Assembly (NCBI RefSeq): GCF_016862435.1
Contig: NZ_BOMY01000050.1
Coordinates: 62,001-126,000 of the forward strand
From: Paractinoplanes tereljensis
GTDB lineage: Bacteria; Actinomycetota; Actinomycetes; Mycobacteriales; Micromonosporaceae
Direction of reading: 5' to 3'
Length of the DNA stretch: 64,000 nucleotides
The notes beneath the pieces were generated by a model. That model saw nothing but the letters and a program-made list of their open reading frames with translations, did no database searches and had not been told where the DNA came from. Position numbers and translations under genes: made by a program. Positions 25,591 to 34,427 of the stretch are shown in pieces; position 1 is the stretch's first letter; each line of letters starts with the position of its first letter.

Positions 25591-25607
25591 TTACACTCTT
25601 TGTGTAA
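25591..25607. promoter_or_regulatory. Dyad TTACAC-N5-GTGTAA, candidate operator
   Basis: A perfect 6-5-6 dyad in the AT-rich part of the divergent region between the flavin reductase gene and the small gene at 25661. A larger imperfect GGTTACA/TGTGTAACC frame surrounds it. No cognate regulator is identified. Confidence 0.55.
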
Positions 25608-25660
25608 CCTAATCCCCTCCATGCACACGTACGTACAGGCCAACATGGGGAGTCACCGGG

Positions 25661-25888
25661 ATGACTGAGGCGTTGCCGCAGCCGGGCGACGTCCTTTACG
25701 TAGGCGGTGCCGCCAGCGTCCAGTTCCAGGGCGAACGCTCCCTGACCTTCCGCGTGATCCGGGTAGACCCCCGCATCACCTACGACGGCTGGCTGTGGAT
25801 AGACGGCTACGTCCTGGGCCCATCCGGCGACGCGATAGAGCGAAGAGTCATCTTCGTCCGCCGAGAAGGCTTGAGAAAACGCCCATAA
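25661..25888 (+). CDS. Small conserved-type protein, unknown function
   Basis: Protein of 75 residues, beginning MTEALPQPGDVLYVGGAASVQF and containing FRVIRVDPRITYDGWLWIDGYVLG, a compact beta-rich fold of about one SH3-like barrel. It resembles small orphan proteins that I associate with Micromonosporaceae, often found near helix-turn-helix regulators. It has no signal or membrane segment. The dyad at 25591-25607 lies 53 bp upstream and may control it. Function unknown. Confidence 0.7.
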   Translation: MTEALPQPGDVLYVGGAASVQFQGERSLTFRVIRVDPRITYDGWLWIDGYVLGPSGDAIERRVIFVRREGLRKRP

Positions 25889-25991
25889 AGGTACGGGCAT
25901 CCCAGCCCTCAACCGCAGGAACACCGTCCCGCCCAGGGGACAAGCCTCCTGCAACACCGGACCGTCCCCCGCCATCCGGCCACGCGGCCCC

Positions 25992-26000
25992 CTGTGGATA
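25992..26000. promoter_or_regulatory. Single DnaA-box match
   Basis: TGTGGATAA is the exact complement of TTATCCACA, 41 bp before the DUF433 gene. A nearby GGATTTAGCG string also occurs at the 36.36 kb cluster. A single box may be chance. Confidence 0.3.
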
Positions 26001-26040
26001 ACCGAACCCAGGATTTAGCGAGTGATGCAAGGATGCTTCC

Positions 26041-26712
26041 GTGGCGAGCGTTCTGGACCGCGAGATGTACTCGGAAGCGATGGCAGCAAGGCTGCTGGCG
26101 GTTCCGCAGTCGACGCTGCACTACTGGCTTGAGGGCGGCACTCGTCGTGGCGTGGCCTACAAGCCGATCATCCGGCCGGAACCGCGGGGCCAGCGTGTCG
26201 TTACGTGGGCCGAGTTTGTCGAAGCTGGTTGGCTCAGCGAATATCGCAACCGCAACGTACCCATGGCGGAACTCCGCAAGTTCATCGACGAGCTTCGCGA
26301 GCAATTCGGCGTGCCCTACCCGCTCGCCGACCGGCGCCCGCTCGTCTCGGGTCGCAGTCTCGTCTACGACGCACAGACCTCCGCCCAACTCGGCGCTGAG
26401 TTCTATCTCGTCTCCGTGATCAACGGTCAAGCCATGCTGACTCTGCCCGGCGAGGCGTTCATCCAGCGCGTCGAGTGGGATGGTGACGTGGCAGTCGCTT
26501 ACCGGCCCGACCCCAACCCGCGGTCCCCGGTGCGGATCGATCCGGATGTCAGATTCGGCAAGCCGGCGATCAAGGGCATCAGCACCGAGGTGATCTGGGA
26601 GCACGACGACGCAGGCGAAGACGTCGAGTCGATCGCTGATGACTACCGGCTCGAGGTCGCCGACGTGCGCTGGGCACTGTCGTACGAGAACGCGCAGCGA
26701 GCCGCGGCGTGA
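26041..26712 (+). CDS. DUF433 antitoxin-like protein with N-terminal HTH
   Basis: Protein of 223 residues. Residues 1-60 look like a MerR-type DNA-binding head (YSEAMAARLLAVPQSTLHYWLEGG), and residues about 155-220 are a DUF433 domain (RIDPDVRFGKPAIKGISTEVIWEHDDAGEDVESIADDYRLEVADVRWALSYE). DUF433 proteins are typical antitoxins of PIN-like toxins. The start is the GTG at 26041. The stop overlaps the next start (GTGA), so antitoxin-first coupled order is seen. It probably represses its own operon through the HTH. Confidence 0.82.
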   Translation: MASVLDREMYSEAMAARLLAVPQSTLHYWLEGGTRRGVAYKPIIRPEPRGQRVVTWAEFVEAGWLSEYRNRNVPMAELRKFIDELREQFGVPYPLADRRPLVSGRSLVYDAQTSAQLGAEFYLVSVINGQAMLTLPGEAFIQRVEWDGDVAVAYRPDPNPRSPVRIDPDVRFGKPAIKGISTEVIWEHDDAGEDVESIADDYRLEVADVRWALSYENAQRAAA

Positions 26713-27149
26713 GTCGGGTCAAGCCGGCCGAGGTCACCTATTACCTGGACGCTGACGTTCTCGGCCTCGCGCACCTTCTCGCGACTCTTCGCGCGGACCT
26801 GACCTATCCCGGCGATCCCGGACGATTGATCCACAAGCGTGAGCGGCCGCCATGTCCAATCGCGTCACCGCACGCCAAAGACACCGAGTGGATCCCGGTC
26901 GTTGCCCGGAACCGGTGGCTGATCATCTCCCGAGACCGGCATATCCAAGAGAACCGCCGCGAGATCGTCGCTGTACGTGACAACGGCGCGCGCATGGTCG
27001 CGCTGTCCGGCCGGGATGCCCGAGGAACGTTCGAACAGCTCGAAATCGTCATGTCGCAGTGGCGGTCATTCACCGATCTACTGACGAAGCCGGGCCCGTT
27101 CATCTACACCGCCACCAGGACAAGCCTCAAAGCCGTCAGCCTCGATTAG
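26709..27149 (+). CDS. PIN-like (VapC45/DUF5615-type) toxin candidate
   Basis: Protein of 146 residues starting with GTG inside the DUF433 stop. The N-terminal TYYLDADVLGLAHLLATL carries the acidic cluster Asp14/Asp16 of the PIN-like fold, and KDTEWIPVVARNRWLIISRDRHI carries further acidic residues in the pattern of DUF433 partners. It would be an RNase toxin held inactive by the preceding protein. Residues 105-125 (RGTFEQLEIVMSQW) form the usual C-terminal helix. Toxicity is not shown. Confidence 0.75.
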   Translation: MSRVKPAEVTYYLDADVLGLAHLLATLRADLTYPGDPGRLIHKRERPPCPIASPHAKDTEWIPVVARNRWLIISRDRHIQENRREIVAVRDNGARMVALSGRDARGTFEQLEIVMSQWRSFTDLLTKPGPFIYTATRTSLKAVSLD

Positions 27150-27168
27150 TCCGGCATAAGGAGGACAC

Positions 27169-27540
27169 GTGCTCCGAAAGATCGACTGCGTAATGCTCCG
27201 AGTGCCAGACCTGAACGCCGGCGTGGCCTTCTATGTCGACTCGATGGGCCTGCAGGAGCTGTGGCGAGACGAGACCTCGGTGGGCCTGGGCTTCCCGGAG
27301 ACAGACGCCGAGTTGGTCCTGCACACCCTGCACCTCCCACCCGACTGCCCCGTCCACTACCTGGTGGACGACGCCCGAGAGGCCGCAGCCACCTGGCCAG
27401 GCAGAGTCCGAACCCCGCCGTTCGAGATAGAGGTGGGTTGGTGCGCCATCCTCGAGGACCCTTTCACCAACCCCATAGCCATCCTCGACCTGACCAAGGG
27501 CAGTCGCCCGGGCCAAGTCGACGTCAGCGGTTTGGGGTGA
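27169..27540 (+). CDS. VOC (glyoxalase/bleomycin-resistance) family protein
   Basis: Protein of 123 residues with the paired beta-alpha-beta3 units of the VOC fold: DCVMLRVPDLNAGVAFYVDSMGLQELWRDETSVGLGF and later WCAILEDPFTNPIAILD. It may bind a metal and a small molecule; substrate unknown. The GTG at 27169 follows AAGGAGG. Its last 17 bases overlap the end of the convergent ABC permease gene, encoded on the other strand. Confidence 0.85.
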   Translation: MLRKIDCVMLRVPDLNAGVAFYVDSMGLQELWRDETSVGLGFPETDAELVLHTLHLPPDCPVHYLVDDAREAAATWPGRVRTPPFEIEVGWCAILEDPFTNPIAILDLTKGSRPGQVDVSGLG

Positions 27541-29122
27541 TGGCGGTCAGGAGCTCGGGCATTCGTTTGTCTAGCTGGGTGGCGGCCACGTTGGAGCCGA
27601 TCAAGTAGGCGGCTGTGCCGTAGGCGATGCCTACCGGGAGGCCTATCCACAGCCAGATCGGGGCTATGAACAGGGATATCACCTGCAGCGGGAGGCTGAT
27701 CAGCACGCCGGCCAGCAGGACGCCCAGGGCCAGGAAACCCTTGGTGGCGCCGCCGCCCGAGGACATCGCGAACGGGTTCGGGGTGTCGGGTAGGGCGTAC
27801 GCGGCTCGGATGGAAAGCGGGAGAACCAGGCCCAGGCCTACGCCGTAGGCCGCCAGCAGCAGGCCCAGCGTGCCGGGCAGCCGGGCCGGGTTGCCGGACA
27901 GCAGCGTGATCAGCACGGCCGTCGCCAGCAGCATCGGGATCGTGTAGATCGCGTGGGCCAGCGCGCGGGAGTTGATCTCCAGCCGGCCGGGGACGCCGGT
28001 GGTGATGTTGGCGGCGTAGGCCGTGCCGTCGAAGCCGAACTGGTTGGCCAGGGCCAGGGCAGCCAGGACTCCGACGAAGATGGTCATGCCGCCCGGCGCG
28101 CTTGCGCTCACGGCCAGGGAGATCGGCAGGAACAGGGCCGCCACCGAGAAGGTGATCAGGTTGGCCCGGCGTTTGGCGTCGCGCCACCAGTAACGGATCT
28201 CGCGGGACACCAGGGCGCCGAAGCGGGTGCGTGGGGCCCGGCGGAACAGCAGCAGGTCGACCGGGGAACGGGTGCTGGTCGAGGTGCGGCGGCTGCTGGC
28301 GCCGGCGATGCCGACCATCGCGCTCTCCACCGTCCGGCTCCACCACCACAGCAGGGCGGCGATTGCCGCCAGGCTGATCAGCAGCTTCAGCGGGACCTGC
28401 CAGGCCCGGCCGGCGGCCACATCAAGACCGAGGGAGTACGGCGCTCCCAGTGGCGTCCAGGCGACCACTCGGGACACCGCCGCGACCGTGTCCCAGTCGG
28501 CGCGCTGGGCTCCGGCCAGAGCCGCCAGCTGCAGGGGACCGATCGCGGCGGCCAGCAGGGCCAGTGAGATCGCGGCCAGGTCGCGGGACCGGCGCGAGCG
28601 CAACGCGGTGGCGAATGCGCTGGTCACCGCGCGGCTCACGGCCACGCACAGGAGCAGGCCGAGCAGGATGCCGACGGCCTGCGCGGCCGCCGCGGCGGGG
28701 CCGCCCAGCCGGGCCACGGTGTCGACCATGCCGGCGCTGGCGGCCAGGGTGGCCAGCGCCGGGAGGCCGGCCAGGGCCGCGGCGAACAGGCCGGTGATCA
28801 GGGTGCGGCGGGGCAGCGGGAGCAGGGCGAAGCGGGCCGGGTCGAGGGACTCGTCCACGCCGAAGAAGACCAGCGGGAGGAACAGCCAGCCCAGGATCAG
28901 GGTGGCGCCGCCCAGCGGAAGTGCGGACTCGGCGGCGAAGAGGCTGTCGAGCACGCCGGGAATGGCGAACGACGAGTAGCCGGCGATCGCGAAGAAACCG
29001 GCGAACACCACACCCAGCACGAACAGGGCGATCCGAGTGGAACGGCCGCGCAGGCCGTTGGCGGTCAGGCGCAGCTTGAGGCGTACGAACGGCCACGCGC
29101 CGACCTTCCCGGTCACAGCCAC
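27524..29122 (-). CDS. ABC-2 type exporter permease
   Basis: Protein of 532 residues with about 12 hydrophobic helices in two halves, separated by a basic loop near residue 290 (SRRTSTSTRSPVDLLLFRRAPRTRFGALVSREIRYWWRD). Long duplicated ABC-2 permeases of this size pair with one ATPase. The ATG overlaps the upstream ATPase stop by 10 nt. The substrate is unknown; no resistance or biosynthesis gene is adjacent. Confidence 0.85.
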   Translation of the reverse strand: MAVTGKVGAWPFVRLKLRLTANGLRGRSTRIALFVLGVVFAGFFAIAGYSSFAIPGVLDSLFAAESALPLGGATLILGWLFLPLVFFGVDESLDPARFALLPLPRRTLITGLFAAALAGLPALATLAASAGMVDTVARLGGPAAAAAQAVGILLGLLLCVAVSRAVTSAFATALRSRRSRDLAAISLALLAAAIGPLQLAALAGAQRADWDTVAAVSRVVAWTPLGAPYSLGLDVAAGRAWQVPLKLLISLAAIAALLWWWSRTVESAMVGIAGASSRRTSTSTRSPVDLLLFRRAPRTRFGALVSREIRYWWRDAKRRANLITFSVAALFLPISLAVSASAPGGMTIFVGVLAALALANQFGFDGTAYAANITTGVPGRLEINSRALAHAIYTIPMLLATAVLITLLSGNPARLPGTLGLLLAAYGVGLGLVLPLSIRAAYALPDTPNPFAMSSGGGATKGFLALGVLLAGVLISLPLQVISLFIAPIWLWIGLPVGIAYGTAAYLIGSNVAATQLDKRMPELLTAITPNR

Positions 29123-29892
29123 GCCAGCTCGGAACCGGTGGCCACCCGGCCGCCGACCACCTGGACGAACACCTCCTCCAGCGACTTGTCGCCGCGCACC
29201 TCGGCCAGGGTGCCGTGCAGGCGCAGGACGCCGGACGACATGATCGCGACGTGGTCGCAGAGGCGTTCGACGATCTCCATCACGTGGCTGGAGAAGACCA
29301 CCGTGCCGCCGCCGGCCACGTACCGCTGGAGGATGTCGCGGATCAGGGCGGCCGACACCGGGTCGACCGCCTCGAACGGCTCGTCCAGGACCAGCAGCCG
29401 CGGGGCGTGCAGCAGGGCGCAGGCCAGGCCGATCTTCTTCTTCATGCCGGCCGAGTAGTCGACCACCAGGGTGCGGTTGCCGGCCCCGAGCTCGAGGACT
29501 TCGAGCAGCTCACGAGCCCGCTGGTCGACGGTGGCGGCGTCCATGCCGCGCAGCAGACCGTGGTAGGCGAGCAGCTCCGGACCGGTGAGCCGGTCGAAAA
29601 GGCGTACGCCGTCGGGCAGCACGCCGAGCCGGGATTTCGCCGCCACCGGGTCGGTCCAAACGTCGTACCCCAGCAGGAAAGCCCGGCCCTCATCCGGGCG
29701 CAGGAGGCCGACGGCCATGGACAGCGTGGTGGTTTTGCCGGCCCCGTTGGGGCCGAGTAGGCCGTAGAAGGACCCGGCGGGGACTTCGAGGCTGACCCCG
29801 GCGACGGCGAGCTTGGTCTCGAACCGCTTGACCAGGCCGCGCAGCGACATGGCCGCGACCTGGTCATCCGCGCGTTGCCTCGGCACCGTCAT
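29113..29892 (-). CDS. ABC transporter ATP-binding protein
   Basis: Protein of 259 residues. The Walker A is GPNGAGKT (about residues 47-54), the Q-loop region is LGVLPDGVRLF, the signature loop is YSAGMKKKIGLA (variant of LSGGQ, common in ABC-2 exporters), the Walker B is LLVLDEPFEAVD and the H-loop is VVFSSHVME. It energises the permease encoded next. First gene of a two-gene operon; translation of the permease is coupled by a 10-nt overlap. Confidence 0.93.
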   Translation of the reverse strand: MTVPRQRADDQVAAMSLRGLVKRFETKLAVAGVSLEVPAGSFYGLLGPNGAGKTTTLSMAVGLLRPDEGRAFLLGYDVWTDPVAAKSRLGVLPDGVRLFDRLTGPELLAYHGLLRGMDAATVDQRARELLEVLELGAGNRTLVVDYSAGMKKKIGLACALLHAPRLLVLDEPFEAVDPVSAALIRDILQRYVAGGGTVVFSSHVMEIVERLCDHVAIMSSGVLRLHGTLAEVRGDKSLEEVFVQVVGGRVATGSELAWL

Positions 29893-29925
29893 GAGCCGAA
29901 GGTAGCGGTACGCGGCCAGCCCGGA

Positions 29926-30585
29926 CTACCCCACTCGTTCGATGACGGCCCGCCGGATAAGGAACTTGCCGGGCTCGCGGACCTGCTCGAATGCGGCGTT
30001 GTTGAGCAGGACGCAACTGCCGGACGGGGTCGCGACCTTGACCGTGATGCTCTTGTTGTTGTCCAGGTTGGTGACCTTGAGCGTGGTGCCGATCGGGAAG
30101 GTGCCGCTGGACGCGAAGGGCGCGCCGGCCTCACCGGACAGCGTGACGGTCGAGCCCTTGCAGACGACCTCGCCGGCAGCGTTTCCGGCAGCCGGTGGCG
30201 CGGCCGGCGCGGTTGTTGCCGCCGTCGGGGGCTTGGTCGTCGGCCGCTTGGTGGGCTTTTTAGTAGCGGGCGCCGCGGCACCGGGCACCTCGGCCGCCAC
30301 ATTCGCGGTACAGCCGGCCACCGCCCGACGCTGGTTGATCAGGTCGACCACCGCTTGGCGGTTGGCGATCCGGGCATCGGAGAGCGCGTCGGGCGCGGAC
30401 CGCTGCCCGGCGATGAACTGCAGGTTCTGCCGAAGCGCCTGGTCGAGCCCGACACAGTTCTCCCCGGCACTGCTCACTCCGGTGCTGATCGCGAACGCCC
30501 CACCGGCGATCGCCACGGCGATTCCGCCGATCATCAGCTTCCGGGTACGTCCGCTCATCTGCCCGCTGCGCCGGTAACGCTTCAT
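29926..30585 (-). CDS. Secreted or membrane-anchored protein, unknown function
   Basis: Protein of 219 residues. A basic start and one hydrophobic segment (KLMIGGIAVAIAGGAFAISTGVSSAG) act as signal or anchor. A helical region with two Cys follows (GENCVGLDQALRQN and GCTANVAAE), then a Thr/Pro/Lys-rich linker (about 105-135), and a C-terminal beta domain with Cys pairs (VVCKGS, GSCVLLNN). I recognise no family. The ATG at 30585 has AGGAG 7 nt upstream. Confidence 0.72.
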   Translation of the reverse strand: MKRYRRSGQMSGRTRKLMIGGIAVAIAGGAFAISTGVSSAGENCVGLDQALRQNLQFIAGQRSAPDALSDARIANRQAVVDLINQRRAVAGCTANVAAEVPGAAAPATKKPTKRPTTKPPTAATTAPAAPPAAGNAAGEVVCKGSTVTLSGEAGAPFASSGTFPIGTTLKVTNLDNNKSITVKVATPSGSCVLLNNAAFEQVREPGKFLIRRAVIERVG

Positions 30586-30666
30586 CAACCCGCTCCTCGT
30601 TTCGGTGGCTGCCGTGAACTACGGAGCTACCTCGACCGGGGGATGGGGGTCGTACCTTAAACATCC

Positions 30667-32289
30667 TTAAATGCGGAGCGACTCGGGCGCGTGCAGCCGG
30701 AGCATCGTCGCGCCGACGTCGGCCGGCACTCGTCGGCTGGTCAGCAGCGATCCGATGATCATGACGAGGAACGCGAGCGGCACGGTCCACGCCGCCGGTT
30801 GGCCGATCAGTTGGGCCGGCCATCCGCTCAGCGGCGGCCCGAGCACGGTGATCAGCACGGCCGCGACCGCCGAACCGCCGCCGACCAGCAGGCCGGCCGC
30901 CGCGCCGTAGTCGGTCAGCCCACGCCACCAGATGCCCAGCACGAGCAGCGGACAGAAACTAGAGGCGGCGACCGCAAAGGCCAACCCCACCACCCGGGAA
31001 ACATCCATATTAGAGACATAGAGCGACAAAGCGATGGGTACGGACGCCGCCAGCACCGTCGCCACCCGGAAATCCCGCACCGATCCGGTACGCCCGGCGT
31101 GCAGCACATCGGTGAAGACCACCCCGGCCACGCTGGTGAGCAGCCCCGATGAGGTGGACAGGAACGCGGCCAGCGCACCCGCCGTGACCAGCGCCCCGAG
31201 CAGTTTTCCGGCATGCCCGCCGCCCAGCGCAGCCTCCGGCAGGGTCAGCACGACGGCATCGGTGTGCCCGGTCATCAGCAGTTGCGGCGTGTAGATCCGC
31301 CCGAGCACCCCGTACAGCGTCGGCAGCAGATAGAACAGCCCGACCAGCGCGAGCACCACCAGCGTCGTGCGCCGGGCCGAGGCCCCGTCGGGATTGGTGT
31401 AGAACCGCACGAGCACATGCGGCAGCCCCATCGTGCCGAGGAACGTCGCCAATATCAGCGAATAGGTGGCGAAGAGCGTCATGTCGCCGCCGGGCAGCAG
31501 CCAGTCCGCCCCGAAGGTCGCGTCGACCGTGCTCACCCGCGGCACCGGATCGCCGGCGTCGAAGTGCAGCTCGTCTCCCTTGTGGACCTCGCGGCCGTCG
31601 ATCACCGCGTCCTGCTCGATCACCACCGCCGTCGCGACCGGAAAGGTGGCCCCGGCCGGCGGGGTGACCGGCGGGCGGCCATCCGACTGCCACTGCAGGG
31701 CCAGGAAGATCACCGGTACGGCTAGCGCGGTCAACTTCAACCAGTACTGAAACGCCTGCACGAAGGTGATCGCCCGCATCCCGCCGAGCGCCACGTTCGC
31801 GGTCACCACCGCCCCCACCAGCAGCGCACCCCAGGCGTACGAGCCGCCGGTCACCGTGGTGAAGGTCAGCCCCGCCCCCTGCAGTTGCGGCACCAGGTAG
31901 AGGCAGCCGATGAACAGCACGAACACGCTGGCCAGCCGCCGCAACAGCCGGGACCGCAACCGCACCTGGCAGAAGTCGGGCAGGGTGAAGGCCCCCGACC
32001 GGCGCAGCGGTGCCGCCACGAACAGCAGCAACGCGAGATAGCCGGCCGCGAACCCGACCGGGTACCAGAGCACGTCCACCCCGTACCGCAGCACCAGCCC
32101 GGCCACCCCGAGGAACGACGCGGCCGACAGGTATTCACCGCTGATCGCGGCCGCGTTCCAGGACGGGCTCACCGAACGGGAGGCGACCAGGAAGTCCGAG
32201 GTGGTGCGGGCGAACCGCAGCCCGTACGCGCCGATGCCGACGGTCACCAGGACCACCGCGATCAAACCCGGGACGAGGTACGGGTTCAC
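30667..32289 (-). CDS. Solute:sodium symporter, second ActP-like paralogue
   Basis: Protein of 540 residues with about 13 membrane helices. The SSS block is ARTTSDFLVASRSVSPSWNAAAISGEYLSAASFLGVAGLVLRYG near residue 30, and GTMGLPHVLVRFYTNPDGASARRT matches the acetate-permease family. Compared with the 22.9 kb ActP it has an extra hydrophilic loop (residues about 205-255, GDELHFDAGDPVPRVSTVDATFGADW). The start is the GTG at 32289, overlapping the stop of the small partner gene (GTGA). Probable substrates are short carboxylates. Confidence 0.9.
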   Translation of the reverse strand: MNPYLVPGLIAVVLVTVGIGAYGLRFARTTSDFLVASRSVSPSWNAAAISGEYLSAASFLGVAGLVLRYGVDVLWYPVGFAAGYLALLLFVAAPLRRSGAFTLPDFCQVRLRSRLLRRLASVFVLFIGCLYLVPQLQGAGLTFTTVTGGSYAWGALLVGAVVTANVALGGMRAITFVQAFQYWLKLTALAVPVIFLALQWQSDGRPPVTPPAGATFPVATAVVIEQDAVIDGREVHKGDELHFDAGDPVPRVSTVDATFGADWLLPGGDMTLFATYSLILATFLGTMGLPHVLVRFYTNPDGASARRTTLVVLALVGLFYLLPTLYGVLGRIYTPQLLMTGHTDAVVLTLPEAALGGGHAGKLLGALVTAGALAAFLSTSSGLLTSVAGVVFTDVLHAGRTGSVRDFRVATVLAASVPIALSLYVSNMDVSRVVGLAFAVAASSFCPLLVLGIWWRGLTDYGAAAGLLVGGGSAVAAVLITVLGPPLSGWPAQLIGQPAAWTVPLAFLVMIIGSLLTSRRVPADVGATMLRLHAPESLRI

Positions 32290-32669
32290 TGCTCGGGCTT
32301 CCGGATCAGCGCGATGAAGTCCTGCTCGTTGCGTTCCGCCCAGCGCACGTAGGCCCACCCGACCCCGACCAGGAACGGGAACGACAGCACCCCGAGCAGC
32401 ATCCACGGCAGGTTGATCCCGAGCACCTTCATCGACCCGACCCCGGGCGCGGCCACGAACAGCAGTGGCAGCGCGCCCAGCCCGGTCACCACCACCAGCG
32501 CTAGTCGCAGGGCCAGCGCGAGCTGGGCCCGGACCAGGCCTTTCACCAGCGCCTCACCCACCGGGGTCTGCTCCGCGAGGTCGGCGTGGGTGCGGTCGGT
32601 GGGGCGGCGCCGGGCGGCGACCTCCCCGAGCACCACCCGGGTACGCCGTTGCGCCTGGTCGCCGTCCAT
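32286..32669 (-). CDS. Small membrane partner of the SSS symporter
   Basis: Protein of 127 residues: a charged head (residues 1-40), two membrane helices (LALRLALVVVTGLGALPLLFVA and LPWMLLGVLSFPFLVGVGWAYVRW) and a short tail. The topology and position mirror DUF485/ActP, but the sequence is divergent. It likely assembles with the symporter that starts inside its stop codon (4-nt overlap). Confidence 0.78.
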   Translation of the reverse strand: MDGDQAQRRTRVVLGEVAARRRPTDRTHADLAEQTPVGEALVKGLVRAQLALALRLALVVVTGLGALPLLFVAAPGVGSMKVLGINLPWMLLGVLSFPFLVGVGWAYVRWAERNEQDFIALIRKPEQ

Positions 32670-32699
32670 GACCGGAGTCTCGCGATCCTGACTCCGATG

Positions 32700-34361
32700 T
32701 CAAGCACAACTCCAGTTCGAACCGGATAGATCGCGGGCAATGATCTTGCGAGCCTGCTCGCGGCCGAGGTTCCAGCCCCGCCAGTCGTCCGGGCTGTCCC
32801 GCAGCGCCAGGTCGAGGTGGCCGAGCACGCAGCCGCGCCGGGCCGGGTCGAGACCGGCCAGCCCCGGCACCGCGTCCGGCGACAGCTCGCCCAGGTAGAC
32901 GAGGTCGAGGTTGTGGTCCTGGCGGATGTTGTGCTCGGCGATCAGCCGGTCCGGGTTGGCGGCGGCCAGGCCGAGCAGGGCGAGAACCCCGGCCGCGATC
33001 GCCACCCGGGGCAGCCAGGGCGCCCGGATCCGCAGACCGGCCCCGAGCACGAGCAGCAGAACCAGCCCGAACCAGGCCTCGCAGCAGGCGACCAGCAGCC
33101 GCAGCCGAGTGAGGCCGTACGTGTCGGCGTACAGGTTCATCCGATGTAGCGCCGAACCGACGATGATCAGGGTGAGCCCGGCCAGGGTGCCCAGCACGAT
33201 CCGCAGCAGGAGCCGGTCGGCCGGCTTCTCCCGGGGTGCCCAGCGGGCCGCCCCGGCCAGCACCACCAGGGTGAGGCCGGTGACGAAGGAGAGCTGCCAG
33301 AAGCCGCCCCGGGCGTACTGGGCGTAGGTGAGCCCGTCGGTCTCCAGCACGTGCCGATTGCCGCCGAACAGGACCGCGAGCTGCACCGCGACAAAACCGG
33401 CGAAGAGCAGAACCAGCAGACCGAGGGGTACGGCCCACTCGAACCGGGCGACCTTGCGACCCTCGGTGCCGTCGAGGCTGGTCAGGTCGGGCGGCGCGGC
33501 CCGCAGGAAGGCGGCCCCGCCGAGCGCGAGTCCGGCCACCACGAAGACGAAGATCCAGCGGACCACGGTGGGCGCGCTGACCGCCGGGGCAAGGTGCGAG
33601 ATCGCGTCCGAGAACGCGGCATCGGCCGAGGCGAACAGCGCCCCGAACACGACGAGCAGCGCGACCGAGACGGCGATGGTGGCCGCGACCCGGACGTTGG
33701 CGGCCGCCTCGGCCCGCCCGCGCAGCCGGGCCGCGCCGCCGCCCAGCCACCGCACCGACCGGAAAGCGGCGAGCGACGGCATCGTGTAGCCGGCCGCGAT
33801 GGCCCGCATCGAGCCGCCGCCGGCCAGCGCGAGCGCGCCGGTCAGGGTGGCGACAACCAGGCACAGCGCGAACAGCCAGCCGGCCGACCGGAACGTGCCG
33901 ACGGCGAGCAGGGCCACGGTCGCGGCGGCCCAGCCGTAGCGGTCCGGGCGAAGCCTGGGCCCGGGCCGCTTGACCAGCGGTTCCGGGGTGTTCGGCAGCG
34001 GCCGGGCCGGGACCGTGGTGCTCACGATCAGCGCCACGGTCCCGGCGACGGCGGTGACCAGCCAGCCGACGCCGGCCCGGTCGAGCGGCAGGCTGATCGC
34101 CGCGATGACGGCGGCCGCGACGACGGCGGCGAGGGTGGCGGCGCCGGCCGGTCGCCCGGCCCCGGGCCACTGCCGAGCCCACGGCGAGATGGACTGCCAA
34201 GGGCCCTGCACCGCGCTGCGCGGCCAGCCCGGCGGCGGTGGCGTGCGCGGAGGCGCGGCCAGGACACCGGCCTTCGCCGGACCGGCCGCGGCCGGAGTCG
34301 GAGCCTGGAACCAGGTCGGATCGGCGGGTCGCTTTTCCGGCGATCGAGGATTTTCGGGCAC
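32700..34361 (-). CDS. DUF4153/DUF4173-like polytopic membrane protein
   Basis: Protein of 553 residues. A Pro-rich cytoplasmic head (residues 1-60) precedes about 12-13 hydrophobic helices, and the C-terminal 90 residues are soluble, including NPDRLIAEHNIRQDHNLDLVYLGELSPDAVPGL, the mark of the DUF4153/DUF4173 family. I chose the GTG at 34361 because a CCGGAGG site lies about 7 nt upstream; an ATG at 34385 has none. It lies just downstream of the two-component pair and may be its target or a co-sensor. Function unknown. Confidence 0.8.
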   Translation of the reverse strand: MPENPRSPEKRPADPTWFQAPTPAAAGPAKAGVLAAPPRTPPPPGWPRSAVQGPWQSISPWARQWPGAGRPAGAATLAAVVAAAVIAAISLPLDRAGVGWLVTAVAGTVALIVSTTVPARPLPNTPEPLVKRPGPRLRPDRYGWAAATVALLAVGTFRSAGWLFALCLVVATLTGALALAGGGSMRAIAAGYTMPSLAAFRSVRWLGGGAARLRGRAEAAANVRVAATIAVSVALLVVFGALFASADAAFSDAISHLAPAVSAPTVVRWIFVFVVAGLALGGAAFLRAAPPDLTSLDGTEGRKVARFEWAVPLGLLVLLFAGFVAVQLAVLFGGNRHVLETDGLTYAQYARGGFWQLSFVTGLTLVVLAGAARWAPREKPADRLLLRIVLGTLAGLTLIIVGSALHRMNLYADTYGLTRLRLLVACCEAWFGLVLLLVLGAGLRIRAPWLPRVAIAAGVLALLGLAAANPDRLIAEHNIRQDHNLDLVYLGELSPDAVPGLAGLDPARRGCVLGHLDLALRDSPDDWRGWNLGREQARKIIARDLSGSNWSCA

Positions 34362-34427
34362 GGTGAAACCTCCGGTGGGCAGCATTGGATGGCCCGGGGA
34401 GTCCGGGCCGGTGCAAGAAGAGCTAGG

